Source of the DNA: JASSUD01 sp031963225 | Lineage (GTDB): Bacteria; Pseudomonadota; Gammaproteobacteria; Burkholderiales; Burkholderiaceae | Direction: 5' to 3' | Length of the DNA: 28,182 bases | Assembly (NCBI GenBank): GCA_031963225.1 | Contig: JASSUD010000035.1 | Span: 1 to 28,182, forward strand | In this document: one piece after another, positions 1 to 7,572 of the stretch | Layout of the letters: the number at the start of each line of letters is the position of its first letter | Numbering within the stretch: position 1 is the stretch's first letter | Program-made: the position numbers and the translations under genes | The notes under the pieces: generated by a model | Seen by the model: only the letters and a program-made list of their open reading frames with translations | Told to the model about the DNA's origin: nothing | Database searches by the model: none

Positions 1-375
1 TGATATAGGCCTTGGGCATATAAGTAGACTGACTCAGTTACAGCACCTCAATCTACACTACTGCGACCTCATTACTGATATAGGCCTTGGGCATATAAGT
101 AGACTGACTCAGTTACAGCACCTCAATCTACACTACTGCGACCTCATTACTGATATAGGCCTTGGGCATATAAGTAGACTGACTCAGTTACAGCACCTCA
201 ATCTACACTACTGCGACCTCATTACTGATATAGGCCTTGGGCATATAAGTAGACTGACTCAGTTACAGCACCTCAATCTACACTACTGCGACCTCATTAC
301 TGATATAGGCCTTGGGCATATAAGTAGACTGACTCAGTTACAGCACCTCAATCTATTCAACTGTTCCCTCATTAC
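1..375 (+). repeat. Perfect 75-bp tandem repeats inside the LRR gene
   Basis: Five consecutive 75-bp units begin at 1, 76, 151, 226 and 301. Units 1-4 are identical by eye over all 75 bases; unit 5 departs only around 355-367. Each unit encodes one 25-residue LRR, so copy-number change keeps the frame. The array runs off the left edge of the window, so the true copy number is unknown. Confidence 0.95.
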
Positions 376-871
376 TGATATAGGCCTTGAACATGTAAGC
401 AGATTGACGCAATTGCAGCAGATCGACCTATCAAACTGCGCCAAAATTACCAATGCAGGCCTTGGGCATATCAGTAGATTGACACAGTTGCGGGAGCTTG
501 AGTTAATGGCCTGCTACGGCATTACCGGTTTAGGTCTTGAACATGTAAGTAGACTGACTCAGTTACAGTACCTTAACCTACACTCCTGTCACTTTATTAA
601 TGATGCAGCCCTTGAGCATATCAGTGGATTGACGCAGTTGCAGACACTTGACACAGGCACTACCGATGCAGGGCTTGAACATATAAGTAAACTGACACAG
701 CTGCAGGAGCTCGGCCTATCGGAATGCGACTACATTACCGATGCAGGCCTTGAGCATATAAGTAGGCTACCTCAGTTGCGGTACCTTGAGCTAGAATCCT
801 GCTACAGTATCACCGATGCAGGCCTTGCGTCATTAAGTAGATTGATGCCGCTGCTTGATCTTAGGAGCTGA
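2..871 (+). CDS. Leucine-rich repeat protein, cysteine-containing type (5' partial)
   Basis: The frame is open from the window edge to a TGA at 869-871, so the true start lies upstream; internal TTG codons are not credible starts. The visible 289 residues consist of about twelve LRRs of 25 residues with the pattern LxxLxLxxCxxITDxGLxHIS. This is the cysteine-containing LRR class found in eukaryotic F-box/LRR proteins and in some bacterial effectors such as Ralstonia GALA proteins (family knowledge). The first four repeats are identical, the fifth differs only near its end, and the later ones diverge. The ninth repeat (ending LDTGTT) is four residues short. The last unit is degenerate and ends LLDLRS. 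No signal peptide or F-box can be judged because the N-terminus is missing. Likely role: protein-protein interaction, possibly a host-directed effector (inference). Confidence 0.85.
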   Translation, partial: DIGLGHISRLTQLQHLNLHYCDLITDIGLGHISRLTQLQHLNLHYCDLITDIGLGHISRLTQLQHLNLHYCDLITDIGLGHISRLTQLQHLNLHYCDLITDIGLGHISRLTQLQHLNLFNCSLITDIGLEHVSRLTQLQQIDLSNCAKITNAGLGHISRLTQLRELELMACYGITGLGLEHVSRLTQLQYLNLHSCHFINDAALEHISGLTQLQTLDTGTTDAGLEHISKLTQLQELGLSECDYITDAGLEHISRLPQLRYLELESCYSITDAGLASLSRLMPLLDLRS

Positions 872-964
872 AGCAAGATTACCGCTGCGGAGCTTTGCAT
901 AGCGTGGCAGCACTTCACCATCAGCAGCTATTCAAAATAGTATGTGAACCTTTCTACTTATACC

Positions 965-990
965 GCTTCCCCTAGGTATATAGGGGAAGC
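965..990. repeat. Perfect 10-bp inverted repeat (hairpin) after the LRR gene
   Basis: GCTTCCCCTA (965-974) and TAGGGGAAGC (981-990) are exact reverse complements around a 6-nt loop, GGTATA. The hairpin lies 94 bp after the LRR stop. No T-tract follows, so it is not a classical terminator. It could still stop or stabilise the LRR transcript, or be part of a decayed mobile element. The spacer 872-1407 otherwise shows no convincing gene. Confidence 0.6.
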
Positions 991-1041
991 ACATCAATGT
1001 CTAAATGACAGAATAAGTTCTCTCAACTTTTTCTCCTTAAA

Positions 1042-1065
1042 GTCCAACTTTTTGTGGTCACATCA
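1042..1065. mobile_element. IS3-type terminal sequence relic
   Basis: The reverse complement of this stretch starts TGATGTGACCACAAAAAG and ends TTGGAC. It differs from the motif at 7549-7572 at only a few positions and has the layout of IS3-family ends (TGA..TGACCCC..AAAGTTGGAC). No transposase is next to it. Family-level match is from memory. Confidence 0.4.
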
Positions 1066-1407
1066 ATTTCGTCGCAGCGCTTTATATTTGGCACCATTGT
1101 CATCACTATTCACCGATGAGGATGAACTACTGCGTACCCACTCCTGGCTCGGTACATAAGGAGCTGGACCTTTTATAAGGTTGTATGGAATCAGGCCAAT
1201 ACCATATAGTTTGAGGCAGATTCAATCACCTAGCCTTAACTTCTCAAATAGCTCTTCATACTCTAGCGCTTTCCTTATCCCAAACTGACGTTATCTTTAC
1301 TGAAAAATGGAGCGGCCTCTATCAAGCATACCCCGAATTAAAAAAATATCTCGAGCGAAGGCGATACGCTCGTTATTGCACGAAATCTTTTACATAGGAA
1401 TGCTTGT

Positions 1408-2964
1408 ATGCCGGTATATGGAATATTTAGGTCATTATCTACTTTTACCCATGACCAAGGGAGTGATTCTAATCCTGTCCAGTCGCTTGAAAAATCAGAC
1501 CAAGCTCTAGAGGAGAAAGGAGCAAAAGAATTTTATGAAAAATTGCCGACAGAGCTATGGAACAAAATATTTGAATATTATTCCTTCAATGATCTTCTAA
1601 AAATTAGAGAAGTCAGTAAGCTAGATAATAAATATGCTTCCTCTTTTTTATTATTTAACAAACCTTCTTTATTAAGGGGATATATTCAGCCTAACTCACC
1701 TAACAATGACTCATTAGAAAATTTTTCTGAAATATTAGAAGTTCGCAAGCAAGATAAACTCAAGAACAATTTCGCCTGGGCGGAAGTATATTGTAAAAGA
1801 GTTTTATCGAGGCAACTTGCCAATCAGGACAAACCTTCTAAACGAATTGAATTACTTGAGAAGTTGGAATTATTGCAAAGGAAAGATAAAAAAATTCCTT
1901 TTGGGTTTTGGGGAATAAGCATTGAGAAAATTACCCGTGAGAGACTAGATGCCGTGCAGAAGCTAGGTTTATTAAACAATATCCACTACGAGGCTGACAA
2001 GGCAGATCATATTGACAACCTAACTCTTGCAAAATCTATTCTGGAGATCATTGAGCTCGAATCAAAAGGTATACCGTTTAATCTATCAGCCTTTTTGAAA
2101 GTACGGCCCAACCTACTCAAGAGCGGGATGATAGATGCTCTCGATGAATTTGAGCAAAATAATTTAACAGATGAACGTGTATCTAAAATATGCGAATTTT
2201 TTACTTTATTACGTCCAAAAACACAAAAAGATAATAGTTACCCAGAAGCAATATTGGAAGAAAAATTAGAAGAATTGGAACTACTAGGCTTAAGTAAGAA
2301 AAACCTTGATGCTATCCGTCATCTCATACCAATGGTGCAGTGCGGGATATTTGTTAATAGAATTGAAGATTCTATAAATCTTCATGTTCAGGAAAAAGGA
2401 ATAACGCCCCTTTACTATAGTATTGTCCAGAAAGGCAGCCTCGCTGACGTTCGCATTCTGATAGCAGCTGGAGCAGACCTAAATCGGCAGAACGCGCACT
2501 CAGGTTTTACGCCATTGCATAGCAAGTATTTGGAAAGGCGACCTGAGATTGTTAGACTTTTGCTTGACAATGGAGCAGACGCTAATTTTCCCAATTGTTA
2601 TGACGAGACCCCGCTAACTAGATTCATCCATTTACTCGGGGAACATACCGGTATGATTTCATTGTTGTTGGAAGCGGGTGCAAAAATCGATAGGCAAGAT
2701 AAGCGCGGATGGACAGCCATGCATCACGCAGTTCGGGAGCGCAAAAACGAGGTTGTAACGCTATTATTGAATGCAGGAGCAGACGTTGATACGCTACGTA
2801 CATCAGATCGTGCATCAAATCGTACCTCAGATGGTAAGACAGCTAGAGAGCTCGCTAGAGAGCATGCTGAAATGGCTCCTCCTTTTGGTGATAGAAATAC
2901 TTACCAGATAATTTCTACCATTAGGCCCTTACCATCGCTTGGGGATATTAATCATACAGCTTAG
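1408..2964 (+). CDS. F-box and ankyrin-repeat protein, eukaryote-like effector candidate
   Basis: 518 residues. AGGA eight bases before the ATG at 1408 supports the start. Residues about 44-75 form an F-box (LPTELWNKIFEYY, then NDLLKIREVSK), the module that binds Skp1 in SCF ubiquitin ligases. A helical middle section of about 250 residues is not recognised. Residues about 331-463 contain four ankyrin repeats, with TPLHSKYLERRPEIVRLLL and GWTAMHHAVRERKNEVVTLL the clearest, and a degenerate fifth (DGKTARELAREHAEM). F-box plus ankyrin is the layout of Legionella AnkB, a secreted effector that recruits host ubiquitination (family knowledge); a similar role here is inference. The DNA is clearly AT-richer than its neighbours: bases 1621-1680 are 25% G+C against 57% at 8221-8280. 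This suggests a different origin. No secretion signal was recognised. Confidence 0.85.
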   Translation: MPVYGIFRSLSTFTHDQGSDSNPVQSLEKSDQALEEKGAKEFYEKLPTELWNKIFEYYSFNDLLKIREVSKLDNKYASSFLLFNKPSLLRGYIQPNSPNNDSLENFSEILEVRKQDKLKNNFAWAEVYCKRVLSRQLANQDKPSKRIELLEKLELLQRKDKKIPFGFWGISIEKITRERLDAVQKLGLLNNIHYEADKADHIDNLTLAKSILEIIELESKGIPFNLSAFLKVRPNLLKSGMIDALDEFEQNNLTDERVSKICEFFTLLRPKTQKDNSYPEAILEEKLEELELLGLSKKNLDAIRHLIPMVQCGIFVNRIEDSINLHVQEKGITPLYYSIVQKGSLADVRILIAAGADLNRQNAHSGFTPLHSKYLERRPEIVRLLLDNGADANFPNCYDETPLTRFIHLLGEHTGMISLLLEAGAKIDRQDKRGWTAMHHAVRERKNEVVTLLLNAGADVDTLRTSDRASNRTSDGKTARELAREHAEMAPPFGDRNTYQIISTIRPLPSLGDINHTA

Positions 2965-3040
2965 CTTATTAGAACTAAATTGAAAAATTAAGCTCAATCA
3001 ATATACACAGCTATTTCCCCATTGAATTGTGGGTGCGGTC

Positions 3041-3062
3041 AAAAAGAGGGGCAACACCACTC
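3041..3062 (-). terminator. Possible rho-independent terminator of vapBC
   Basis: Read on the minus strand, GAGTGG and CCCCTC (3046-3062) pair with one mismatch around a 5-nt loop. Five T residues follow (3041-3045). It lies immediately after the vapC stop. The stem is short, so confidence is limited. Confidence 0.4.
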
Positions 3063-3063
3063 T

Positions 3064-3477
3064 TTATTTTGCAGACTGAGTTAACCAGTTTTCAATCAGT
3101 AGGCCTGGAACTCGGCTGAATTCGTTCACATTCCCTGTAACGAGCACCGCATCAATTGACAGGGCATGAGCAGCAATCAACAGATCATTAGCGCCGATTA
3201 TTTGGCCACTTCGCTCAAGCTGAGCCCGGATTTGCCCATAGCAACGGTCTGCCCCAATAGAAAATGGGAGGACTTCTATGGCATCAAGTATTTGATCTAC
3301 TCGCTGGGTCAATATTTTTGTATTTTTTTTCTCTGCGCCATAACGCATTTCAGCTGCAACGATAACACTAGTGCATAGCGATTCCAGTGGCTGTATAGCC
3401 ACTCTTTGCGCAATAGCCCCCTGGGGGTTTTTTATGATGTCAGAAAAAATATTGGTATCGAGTAAATAGAGTGCCAT
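3064..3477 (-). CDS. vapC: VapC-type PIN-domain ribonuclease toxin
   Basis: 137 residues, the usual length for VapC. The PIN fold is indicated by the N-terminal YLLDTNIFSDIIK with its first catalytic Asp, an internal Glu in VIVAAEMRYGA, a third acidic site in IGANDLLIAAHALS, and LVTGNVNEFSRVPGL near the end, where many homologues have LVTxNxxEF. VapC toxins cut RNA, typically initiator tRNA or rRNA, and are held inactive by VapB (family knowledge). Its ATG shares one base with the stop of the upstream antitoxin gene (TAATG), so translation is probably coupled. The protein looks intact. It is closest in style to the FitB/VapC subgroup. Confidence 0.9.
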   Translation of the reverse strand: MALYLLDTNIFSDIIKNPQGAIAQRVAIQPLESLCTSVIVAAEMRYGAEKKNTKILTQRVDQILDAIEVLPFSIGADRCYGQIRAQLERSGQIIGANDLLIAAHALSIDAVLVTGNVNEFSRVPGLLIENWLTQSAK

Positions 3478-3725
3478 TAAAACTCCACCGCTTCAGGTGG
3501 AAGATTAGCGATCTCTGGCAGCCCTTCCTGTAGCGGGACCCAGCTTGCTAAAAGCGCAGATAAGGACTGACGCGGCGCAAGTTCAATAATCAGCCGATTC
3601 ATTTCACGATGCATAAGTGCATCGCGCCCAGGCAATTCAAATTCAACAGGAATACGCACCGCCTGATTTTTGCCATTCCTGAATAGTTTGACATGGCGGA
3701 CGGGGTAAACAGAAGCAATAGTCAT
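3477..3725 (-). CDS. vapB: VapB-type antitoxin (AbrB/SpoVT-like)
   Basis: 82 residues. The N-terminal half carries an AbrB/VagC-type swapped-hairpin signature, VKLFRNGKNQAVRIPVEFEL, expected to bind the operator. The C-terminal part (ALLASWVPLQEGLPEIANLP) would wrap around the toxin. A strong AAAGGAG Shine-Dalgarno lies just upstream of the ATG at 3725. The gene overlaps vapC by one base, the standard antitoxin-first order. The pair should autoregulate through the inverted repeat directly upstream (family knowledge plus site seen). Confidence 0.88.
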   Translation of the reverse strand: MTIASVYPVRHVKLFRNGKNQAVRIPVEFELPGRDALMHREMNRLIIELAPRQSLSALLASWVPLQEGLPEIANLPPEAVEF

Positions 3726-3740
3726 GGTAAAACTCCTTTG

Positions 3741-3785
3741 GCATATGTTCCAGCATATGCTAAAGCAATTCTGGGAGATTGTAAA
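3741..3785 (-). promoter_or_regulatory. vapBC promoter with inverted-repeat operator
   Basis: GCATATG-6 nt-CATATGC (3741-3760) is a perfect 7-bp inverted repeat just upstream of the vapB Shine-Dalgarno. On the minus strand a -35 TTTACA (3780-3785) and a -10 TAGCAT (3757-3762) are separated by 17 nt, and the -10 overlaps the repeat. This geometry fits repression by the VapBC complex. Boxes were read by eye. Confidence 0.5.
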
Positions 3786-3917
3786 GAGTACTTTACCGTC
3801 TGGAAACTGCCCCTTGCCCTGCTGACCAGTAACGGCAGTAAACGCTTAAGCCTGAGAAAATATGCAAAAACACTATTTGATGATCTTGTACGAAGCCTAG
3901 GAGAAGCAGAAGCAATT

Positions 3918-3940
3918 TTATCCACAAATACTGTGCATAA
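3918..3940. promoter_or_regulatory. Two perfect DnaA boxes in inverted orientation
   Basis: TTATCCACA (3918-3926) and TGTGCATAA (3932-3940, reverse complement TTATGCACA) both match the DnaA-box consensus TTATNCACA and are 5 bp apart. An AT-rich tract follows at about 4054-4125. The rest of the 3726-4213 spacer holds the vapBC promoter and no convincing gene. It may be a fragment of a replication origin, a DnaA-controlled site, or chance. Confidence 0.4.
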
Positions 3941-4174
3941 CTCCGTTGAAAAGTACGCTTGATCTTTCTTAACGCCAGGCAGGACAACGCCCTTTTCAGA
4001 TTGATCAAATTTCTGGCACATAGCGTTTTAGGCTAGCTTCAGCTCATCTCTCGATTAAATAAGAATCTTCTTAATAAAAATGATTCTTTTAGTTATACGA
4101 AATGTAATAAGGTACTCTATACTTAACCGATGTTACGCGGGTATTTAAAAAGACTGTGGCATGCATGTTAGGGG

Positions 4175-4201
4175 TTCACGCCTCTAGCTAGACAATATAA
4201 T
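4175..4201 (+). promoter_or_regulatory. Possible promoter of the WD40 gene
   Basis: A perfect -10 TATAAT (4196-4201) lies 12 nt before the ATG at 4214, with a weak -35 TTCACG (4175-4180) at 15-nt spacing. If used, the transcript would be almost leaderless. The Shine-Dalgarno (GGGA) is weak, so another promoter further upstream is possible. Confidence 0.3.
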
Positions 4202-4213
4202 CCGGGAAAATAA

Positions 4214-6961
4214 ATGGTAACCCCTATTTCCAATACAGCTATTCAAACCTCTTTTATTCCGAAAAAATCGGCCCAATCTCCATTTCTCTCACTACCTGTA
4301 GAGATTCAACAAGAAACAGAAAATCGTCTAGATTCCTCGAGTCGCCAGGCATTATTTGAAGCCTTAACCACAGCCACTCGGAATGGATATGCGGTAGAAG
4401 AGCCCGCTTTAAAACTCCATTTAATTAATAGCAGGATTCGAGCAAAGCATCAAAAGGCCTTAGTAAACTCAGACGAAGCACTGCAAAAATTTGCACTCAA
4501 TCAACTAAAAAAACTATCAGAGTTGGGGCAACTCGATCAGATTGTGACAAAGAGCGCATTTTTTGATCTATTTTGGCCTGTGGATCAACCGGAAATAGTG
4601 AAATTTTTACAAGAAAAAATTCAGCAAAACGCTGAATTACAACAAAAGCTGCTGAATTGGGTAGAACGCTCCAAAGTAGAAGAAGTGCAAACCATCGCAG
4701 CAAATGCATTCACGCTTTTAGTGAAGGCTGGCGTGCAATTTAATAATAAAGATATCAAAGGAATACGCGTACCTGGAGCAGATTTAAGTTATGGGGTATT
4801 TGACGCTGCGCAATTGCAGGGAGCGGATTTGAGAGGGGTAAATTTTCGTCAAGCATGGCTGCGAGGGGCAGATTTAAGCGGAGCGCAAATATCAGGGGCG
4901 CAGTTTGGCGAACAAGCGTATTTGCAAGAAGAGAGTAGTGTGACTTCGTGCGCCTATTCCCCAGATGGTAAAACATATGCTGTAGGTCTTGAGGACGGCC
5001 ACATCAGCGTATATGCGACTTCGAATTGGGAAAAAATACATACTTTAGAAGGGCATGTAGACTATATTAGGAATGTAGTCTACTCGCCAAACGGAGCACA
5101 AATCGCCTCAAGCAGTGATGACGAGACAGTCCGTATATGGGATGTGCAAAGCGGCACAGTTATATGCACCTTAGAGGAACATACAGGGCCAGTTACTAGC
5201 CTAGCGTATTCGCCAAGCGGAGCACAGATCGCCTCAGGCAGTGTTGACGAGACAGTCCGCATATGGGATGTGCAAAGCGGCACAGTTGTATGCACCTTAG
5301 AGGAACATACAGGGCCGGTTACTAGCGTAGCGTATTCGCCAAGCGGAGCGCAGATCGCCTCAGGCAGTGATGACGAGACAGTCCGTGTGTGGGATGTGCA
5401 AAGCGGCACAGTGGTGCATACCTTGGAAGGGCATACAGCCTATGTTCGGAGCGTAGCGTACTCTTTGGATGGCACCCAGCTTGCTTCGAGCAGTGATGAC
5501 AGTACGATCTGTCTGTGGGATACCTCAAGTGGGGTTGCTCTGCACACGCTAAAAGGACATAGAGGTGCGGTCTCCAGCGTCGCATTTTCACCAAACGGGG
5601 CTCAGCTTGCTTCGGGTAGCTCTGACGACACAGTCCTTCTATGGGATACACGAAGCGGGGCTGCTCTGTACACGCTAAAAGGACATACAGGTGAGATCTC
5701 TAGCCTGGTGTATTCACCAAGCGGGGCACAGCTTGCTTCGGGTAGCTTTGACCAGACAGTCCGTCTGTGGGACATGCCAAGAGAAGCTGCTATGCACACT
5801 TTAGAGGGACATACAGACTCTATTAATAGTGCCGTGTATGCGCCGAACGGAGCGCAAATTGCCTCGGGCAGCACTGACTACACAGTCCGTCTATGGGACG
5901 CACAAAGCGGGGCTGCTATACACACTCTAAAAGGACATAGAAGCTATGTGTGGAGGGTGGTGTATTCGCCAAATGGAAAGCAGATCGCCTCTAGCAGTAA
6001 TGACAATACGATCCGTCTGTGGGATGCTCAGAGCGGAGCTGCTGTGCATACCTTAAAAGGGCATACCAAATCGGTTGGTCGAGTGCTGTATTCGCCTCGC
6101 GGGTCACAGATTGCCTCAAGTAGCTGGGACAAGACAGTCCGCTTGTGGGATGCGCAAAGCGGCGCGGCTTTGCACACTTTAGTGGGGCATACAGATACTG
6201 TTTTTAGCGTGGCGTATTCGCCGAACGGATCACAGATCGCCTCGGGCAGTTATGACAAGACAGTTCGTCTGTGGGATGCGCAGAGCGGAGCGGTTGTGCA
6301 CACCTTACACGGACATACCAAACAAGTCGGTAATGTGAGGTACTCACCGAATGGGTCGCAGATCGCCTCGGGCGGTGTTGACCACACAATTCGTGTGTGG
6401 GACACACAAAGCGGCGCAGCTTTGCATACCTTAATAGGACATACAGACTCTGTTTTGGGTATAGCGTATTCGCCCAGCGGAACACAGATCGCTTCAAGCA
6501 GCTCAGACAAAACGGTTCGTTTATGGGATGCGCAAAGCGGCGCTGCTTTGCATATCCTACACGGACATACAGACACTATTTTAGGTGTGGCGTTTTCACC
6601 CAGGGGAGCGTTGATTGCTTCAAGTAGTTATGACAATACGATCCGCCTGTGGGAGGTTGCGTCTGGAAAGTGTTTAAAAGTGATTCAAGAATGCAGCGAG
6701 GATATCGATAGCGTAGCCTGGAAAGAGACGCTTGAGGGCACTTATCTATTGACAAGCAATAAAGAGCATTTATTGCACCAATGGAAGATAAAAAAAGAAA
6801 GAGAAGGATATGCAGTGGAACTGGAATGGATATCATCGCATGCACAACTGAATGTGAGAGATACGATAATCGAAGAAGTAAGCGGTTTAAGTGAGGCCAA
6901 TGAGAAGCTGCTAAAGCAAAGAGGAGCGGTAAAAAGCGCTAGCCAAGAAAACGCTGATTGA
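4214..6961 (+). CDS. Pentapeptide-repeat and WD40 beta-propeller protein
   Basis: 915 residues. The N-terminal region (1-175) is helical and starts with a weakly F-box-like stretch (LSLPVEIQQETENRLDSSS). Residues about 176-233 have A(D/N)LxG pentapeptide-like periodicity (GADLSYG, GADLRGVNF, GADLSGAQISGAQF). From residue 241 there are fourteen WD40 repeats of exactly 42 residues (4934-6697), each with SPxGxQIAS, a variable xDxT element, VRLWDAQSG and HTLxGH. A degenerate fifteenth (EDIDSVAWK) and a charged tail follow. Fourteen blades would fit two seven-bladed propellers. Blades vary mainly at the residues before SVAYSP and around the SSxDx turn, which face the top of a propeller. Likely a protein-binding scaffold or recognition protein; no enzymatic domain is seen. 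No signal peptide was recognised. Confidence 0.88.
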   Translation: MVTPISNTAIQTSFIPKKSAQSPFLSLPVEIQQETENRLDSSSRQALFEALTTATRNGYAVEEPALKLHLINSRIRAKHQKALVNSDEALQKFALNQLKKLSELGQLDQIVTKSAFFDLFWPVDQPEIVKFLQEKIQQNAELQQKLLNWVERSKVEEVQTIAANAFTLLVKAGVQFNNKDIKGIRVPGADLSYGVFDAAQLQGADLRGVNFRQAWLRGADLSGAQISGAQFGEQAYLQEESSVTSCAYSPDGKTYAVGLEDGHISVYATSNWEKIHTLEGHVDYIRNVVYSPNGAQIASSSDDETVRIWDVQSGTVICTLEEHTGPVTSLAYSPSGAQIASGSVDETVRIWDVQSGTVVCTLEEHTGPVTSVAYSPSGAQIASGSDDETVRVWDVQSGTVVHTLEGHTAYVRSVAYSLDGTQLASSSDDSTICLWDTSSGVALHTLKGHRGAVSSVAFSPNGAQLASGSSDDTVLLWDTRSGAALYTLKGHTGEISSLVYSPSGAQLASGSFDQTVRLWDMPREAAMHTLEGHTDSINSAVYAPNGAQIASGSTDYTVRLWDAQSGAAIHTLKGHRSYVWRVVYSPNGKQIASSSNDNTIRLWDAQSGAAVHTLKGHTKSVGRVLYSPRGSQIASSSWDKTVRLWDAQSGAALHTLVGHTDTVFSVAYSPNGSQIASGSYDKTVRLWDAQSGAVVHTLHGHTKQVGNVRYSPNGSQIASGGVDHTIRVWDTQSGAALHTLIGHTDSVLGIAYSPSGTQIASSSSDKTVRLWDAQSGAALHILHGHTDTILGVAFSPRGALIASSSYDNTIRLWEVASGKCLKVIQECSEDIDSVAWKETLEGTYLLTSNKEHLLHQWKIKKEREGYAVELEWISSHAQLNVRDTIIEEVSGLSEANEKLLKQRGAVKSASQENAD
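4934..6697 (+). repeat. Fourteen in-frame 126-bp WD40 repeats
   Basis: Each unit encodes 42 residues with no length variation. Some neighbours are almost identical at DNA level, especially units 3 and 4 (from about 5186 to 5437), pointing to recent unit duplication or gene conversion. Confidence 0.9.
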
Positions 6962-7182
6962 ATCGCGCTTTTGATTCGACAAGGCAGGACCCGCAGGTGC
7001 ATACTAAAATCGACGATTAAAGGTGAGTGACGTGCCCTGCTGAGGAACCTTGCTCACCACCAACTTTGCGGCTGAACTACTATTTTTGCTGCAAACATGC
7101 TGGAATTTGCCCCTACCCTCCTCCGCAAACAGCCCTTTTCCTATAAAAAATAAAAAAATTTACATTTTTTCTTATAATAGGC

Positions 7183-7211
7183 TTGGTTCTAGACAAAATA
7201 TTGCTTATACT
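7183..7211 (+). promoter_or_regulatory. Possible promoter of tRNA-Arg
   Basis: TTGGTT (7183-7188) and TATACT (7206-7211) are separated by 17 nt. A GC-rich discriminator follows and the tRNA starts 27 nt after the -10 box. Such GC-rich discriminators are typical of stable-RNA promoters. The spacer 6962-7238 holds no other recognised feature. Confidence 0.4.
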
Positions 7212-7238
7212 TCGCGCCGCTTCACAGTTAACAGCGCA

Positions 7239-7315
7239 GCGGCTGTAGCTCAGTTGGATAGAGTACTTGGCTACGAACCAAGGGGTCGTGGGTTCGAATC
7301 CTGCCAGCCGCACCA
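7239..7315 (+). tRNA. tRNA-Arg (anticodon ACG)
   Basis: A complete 77-nt cloverleaf. The acceptor GCGGCTG (7239-7245) pairs with CAGCCGC (7305-7311), followed by discriminator A and an encoded CCA (7313-7315). The anticodon stem CTTGG/CCAAG encloses the loop CTACGAA, with ACG at 7273-7275. A34 is normally edited to inosine, so it reads CGU, CGC and CGA. The T-arm contains TTCGAAT. A terminator follows at once. tRNA genes are common island boundaries, but no integrase or repeated 3' end is visible here. Confidence 0.96.
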
Positions 7316-7321
7316 GTATTT

Positions 7322-7357
7322 AAAAGCCTCCCAGTGATTTTTCGCTGGGAGGCTTTT
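7322..7357 (+). terminator. Rho-independent terminator after tRNA-Arg
   Basis: AAAAGCCTCCCAG (7322-7334) and CTGGGAGGCTTTT (7345-7357) form a perfect 13-bp stem with a 10-nt loop, ending in a T-run. It lies seven bases after the tRNA CCA. The AAAA/TTTT flanks would also allow function on the other strand. Confidence 0.9.
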
Positions 7358-7492
7358 CCTTATGTGGGGGACTACTTTTTGGGGACTGGAAGAAGAAGGC
7401 CGCCATAGGCAAAAAATAGCCGATACAAACTGGCAGTTTTAGCTAGAGTAACCGTTGTGTAAGCATCCGCCCACCAGCTGTATACTCAGACT

Positions 7493-7539
7493 AAATTCAA
7501 AGAAGCTTGCAATTTTTAGGAGTAAGCTTCTTTGAATTT
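7493..7539. repeat. Perfect 16-bp inverted repeat downstream of gene A
   Basis: AAATTCAAAGAAGCTT (7493-7508) and AAGCTTCTTTGAATTT (7524-7539) are exact reverse complements around 15 nt. It lies 31 bp past the stop of gene A. It lacks a T-tract, so it is either a transcript-end hairpin or part of the IS relic next to it. Confidence 0.7.
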
Positions 7540-7548
7540 ATTTCTTAC

Positions 7549-7572
7549 GTCCAACTTTCTGGGGTCACGTCA
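7549..7572 (-). mobile_element. IS3-type terminal sequence that supplies the stop codon of gene A
   Basis: Read on the minus strand it begins TGACGTGACCCCAGAAAG and ends TTGGAC, the layout of IS3-family ends and a near match to 1042-1065. Its first three bases are the TGA stop of gene A. No transposase lies downstream. Confidence 0.45.

Noticed and set aside
1..375. Possible CRISPR array because of regular repeats
   Set aside because: The 75-bp units are contiguous with no spacers and encode LRRs in frame. The 99-bp and 126-bp arrays are likewise coding.
944..1159. ORF of 71 codons after the LRR gene
   Set aside because: No ribosome site, composition not protein-like, and it spans a hairpin and an IS-end relic.
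3722..4021. Minus-strand ORF of 99 codons whose stop overlaps the vapB start (ATGA)
   Set aside because: The overlap looks like coupling, but vapB has its own promoter and strong Shine-Dalgarno inside this ORF, and the protein resembles nothing known.
5080..6576. Several minus-strand ORFs opposite the WD40 repeats
   Set aside because: Same periodicity artefact; no ribosome sites, and the plus frame has clear WD40 signatures.
7239..7315. tRNA-Arg as an attachment site of an integrated island
   Set aside because: No integrase and no second copy of the tRNA 3' end were found in the window, so the idea cannot be supported here.
7050..7337. Plus-strand ORF of 95 codons
   Set aside because: It runs through the whole tRNA-Arg gene and has no ribosome site.
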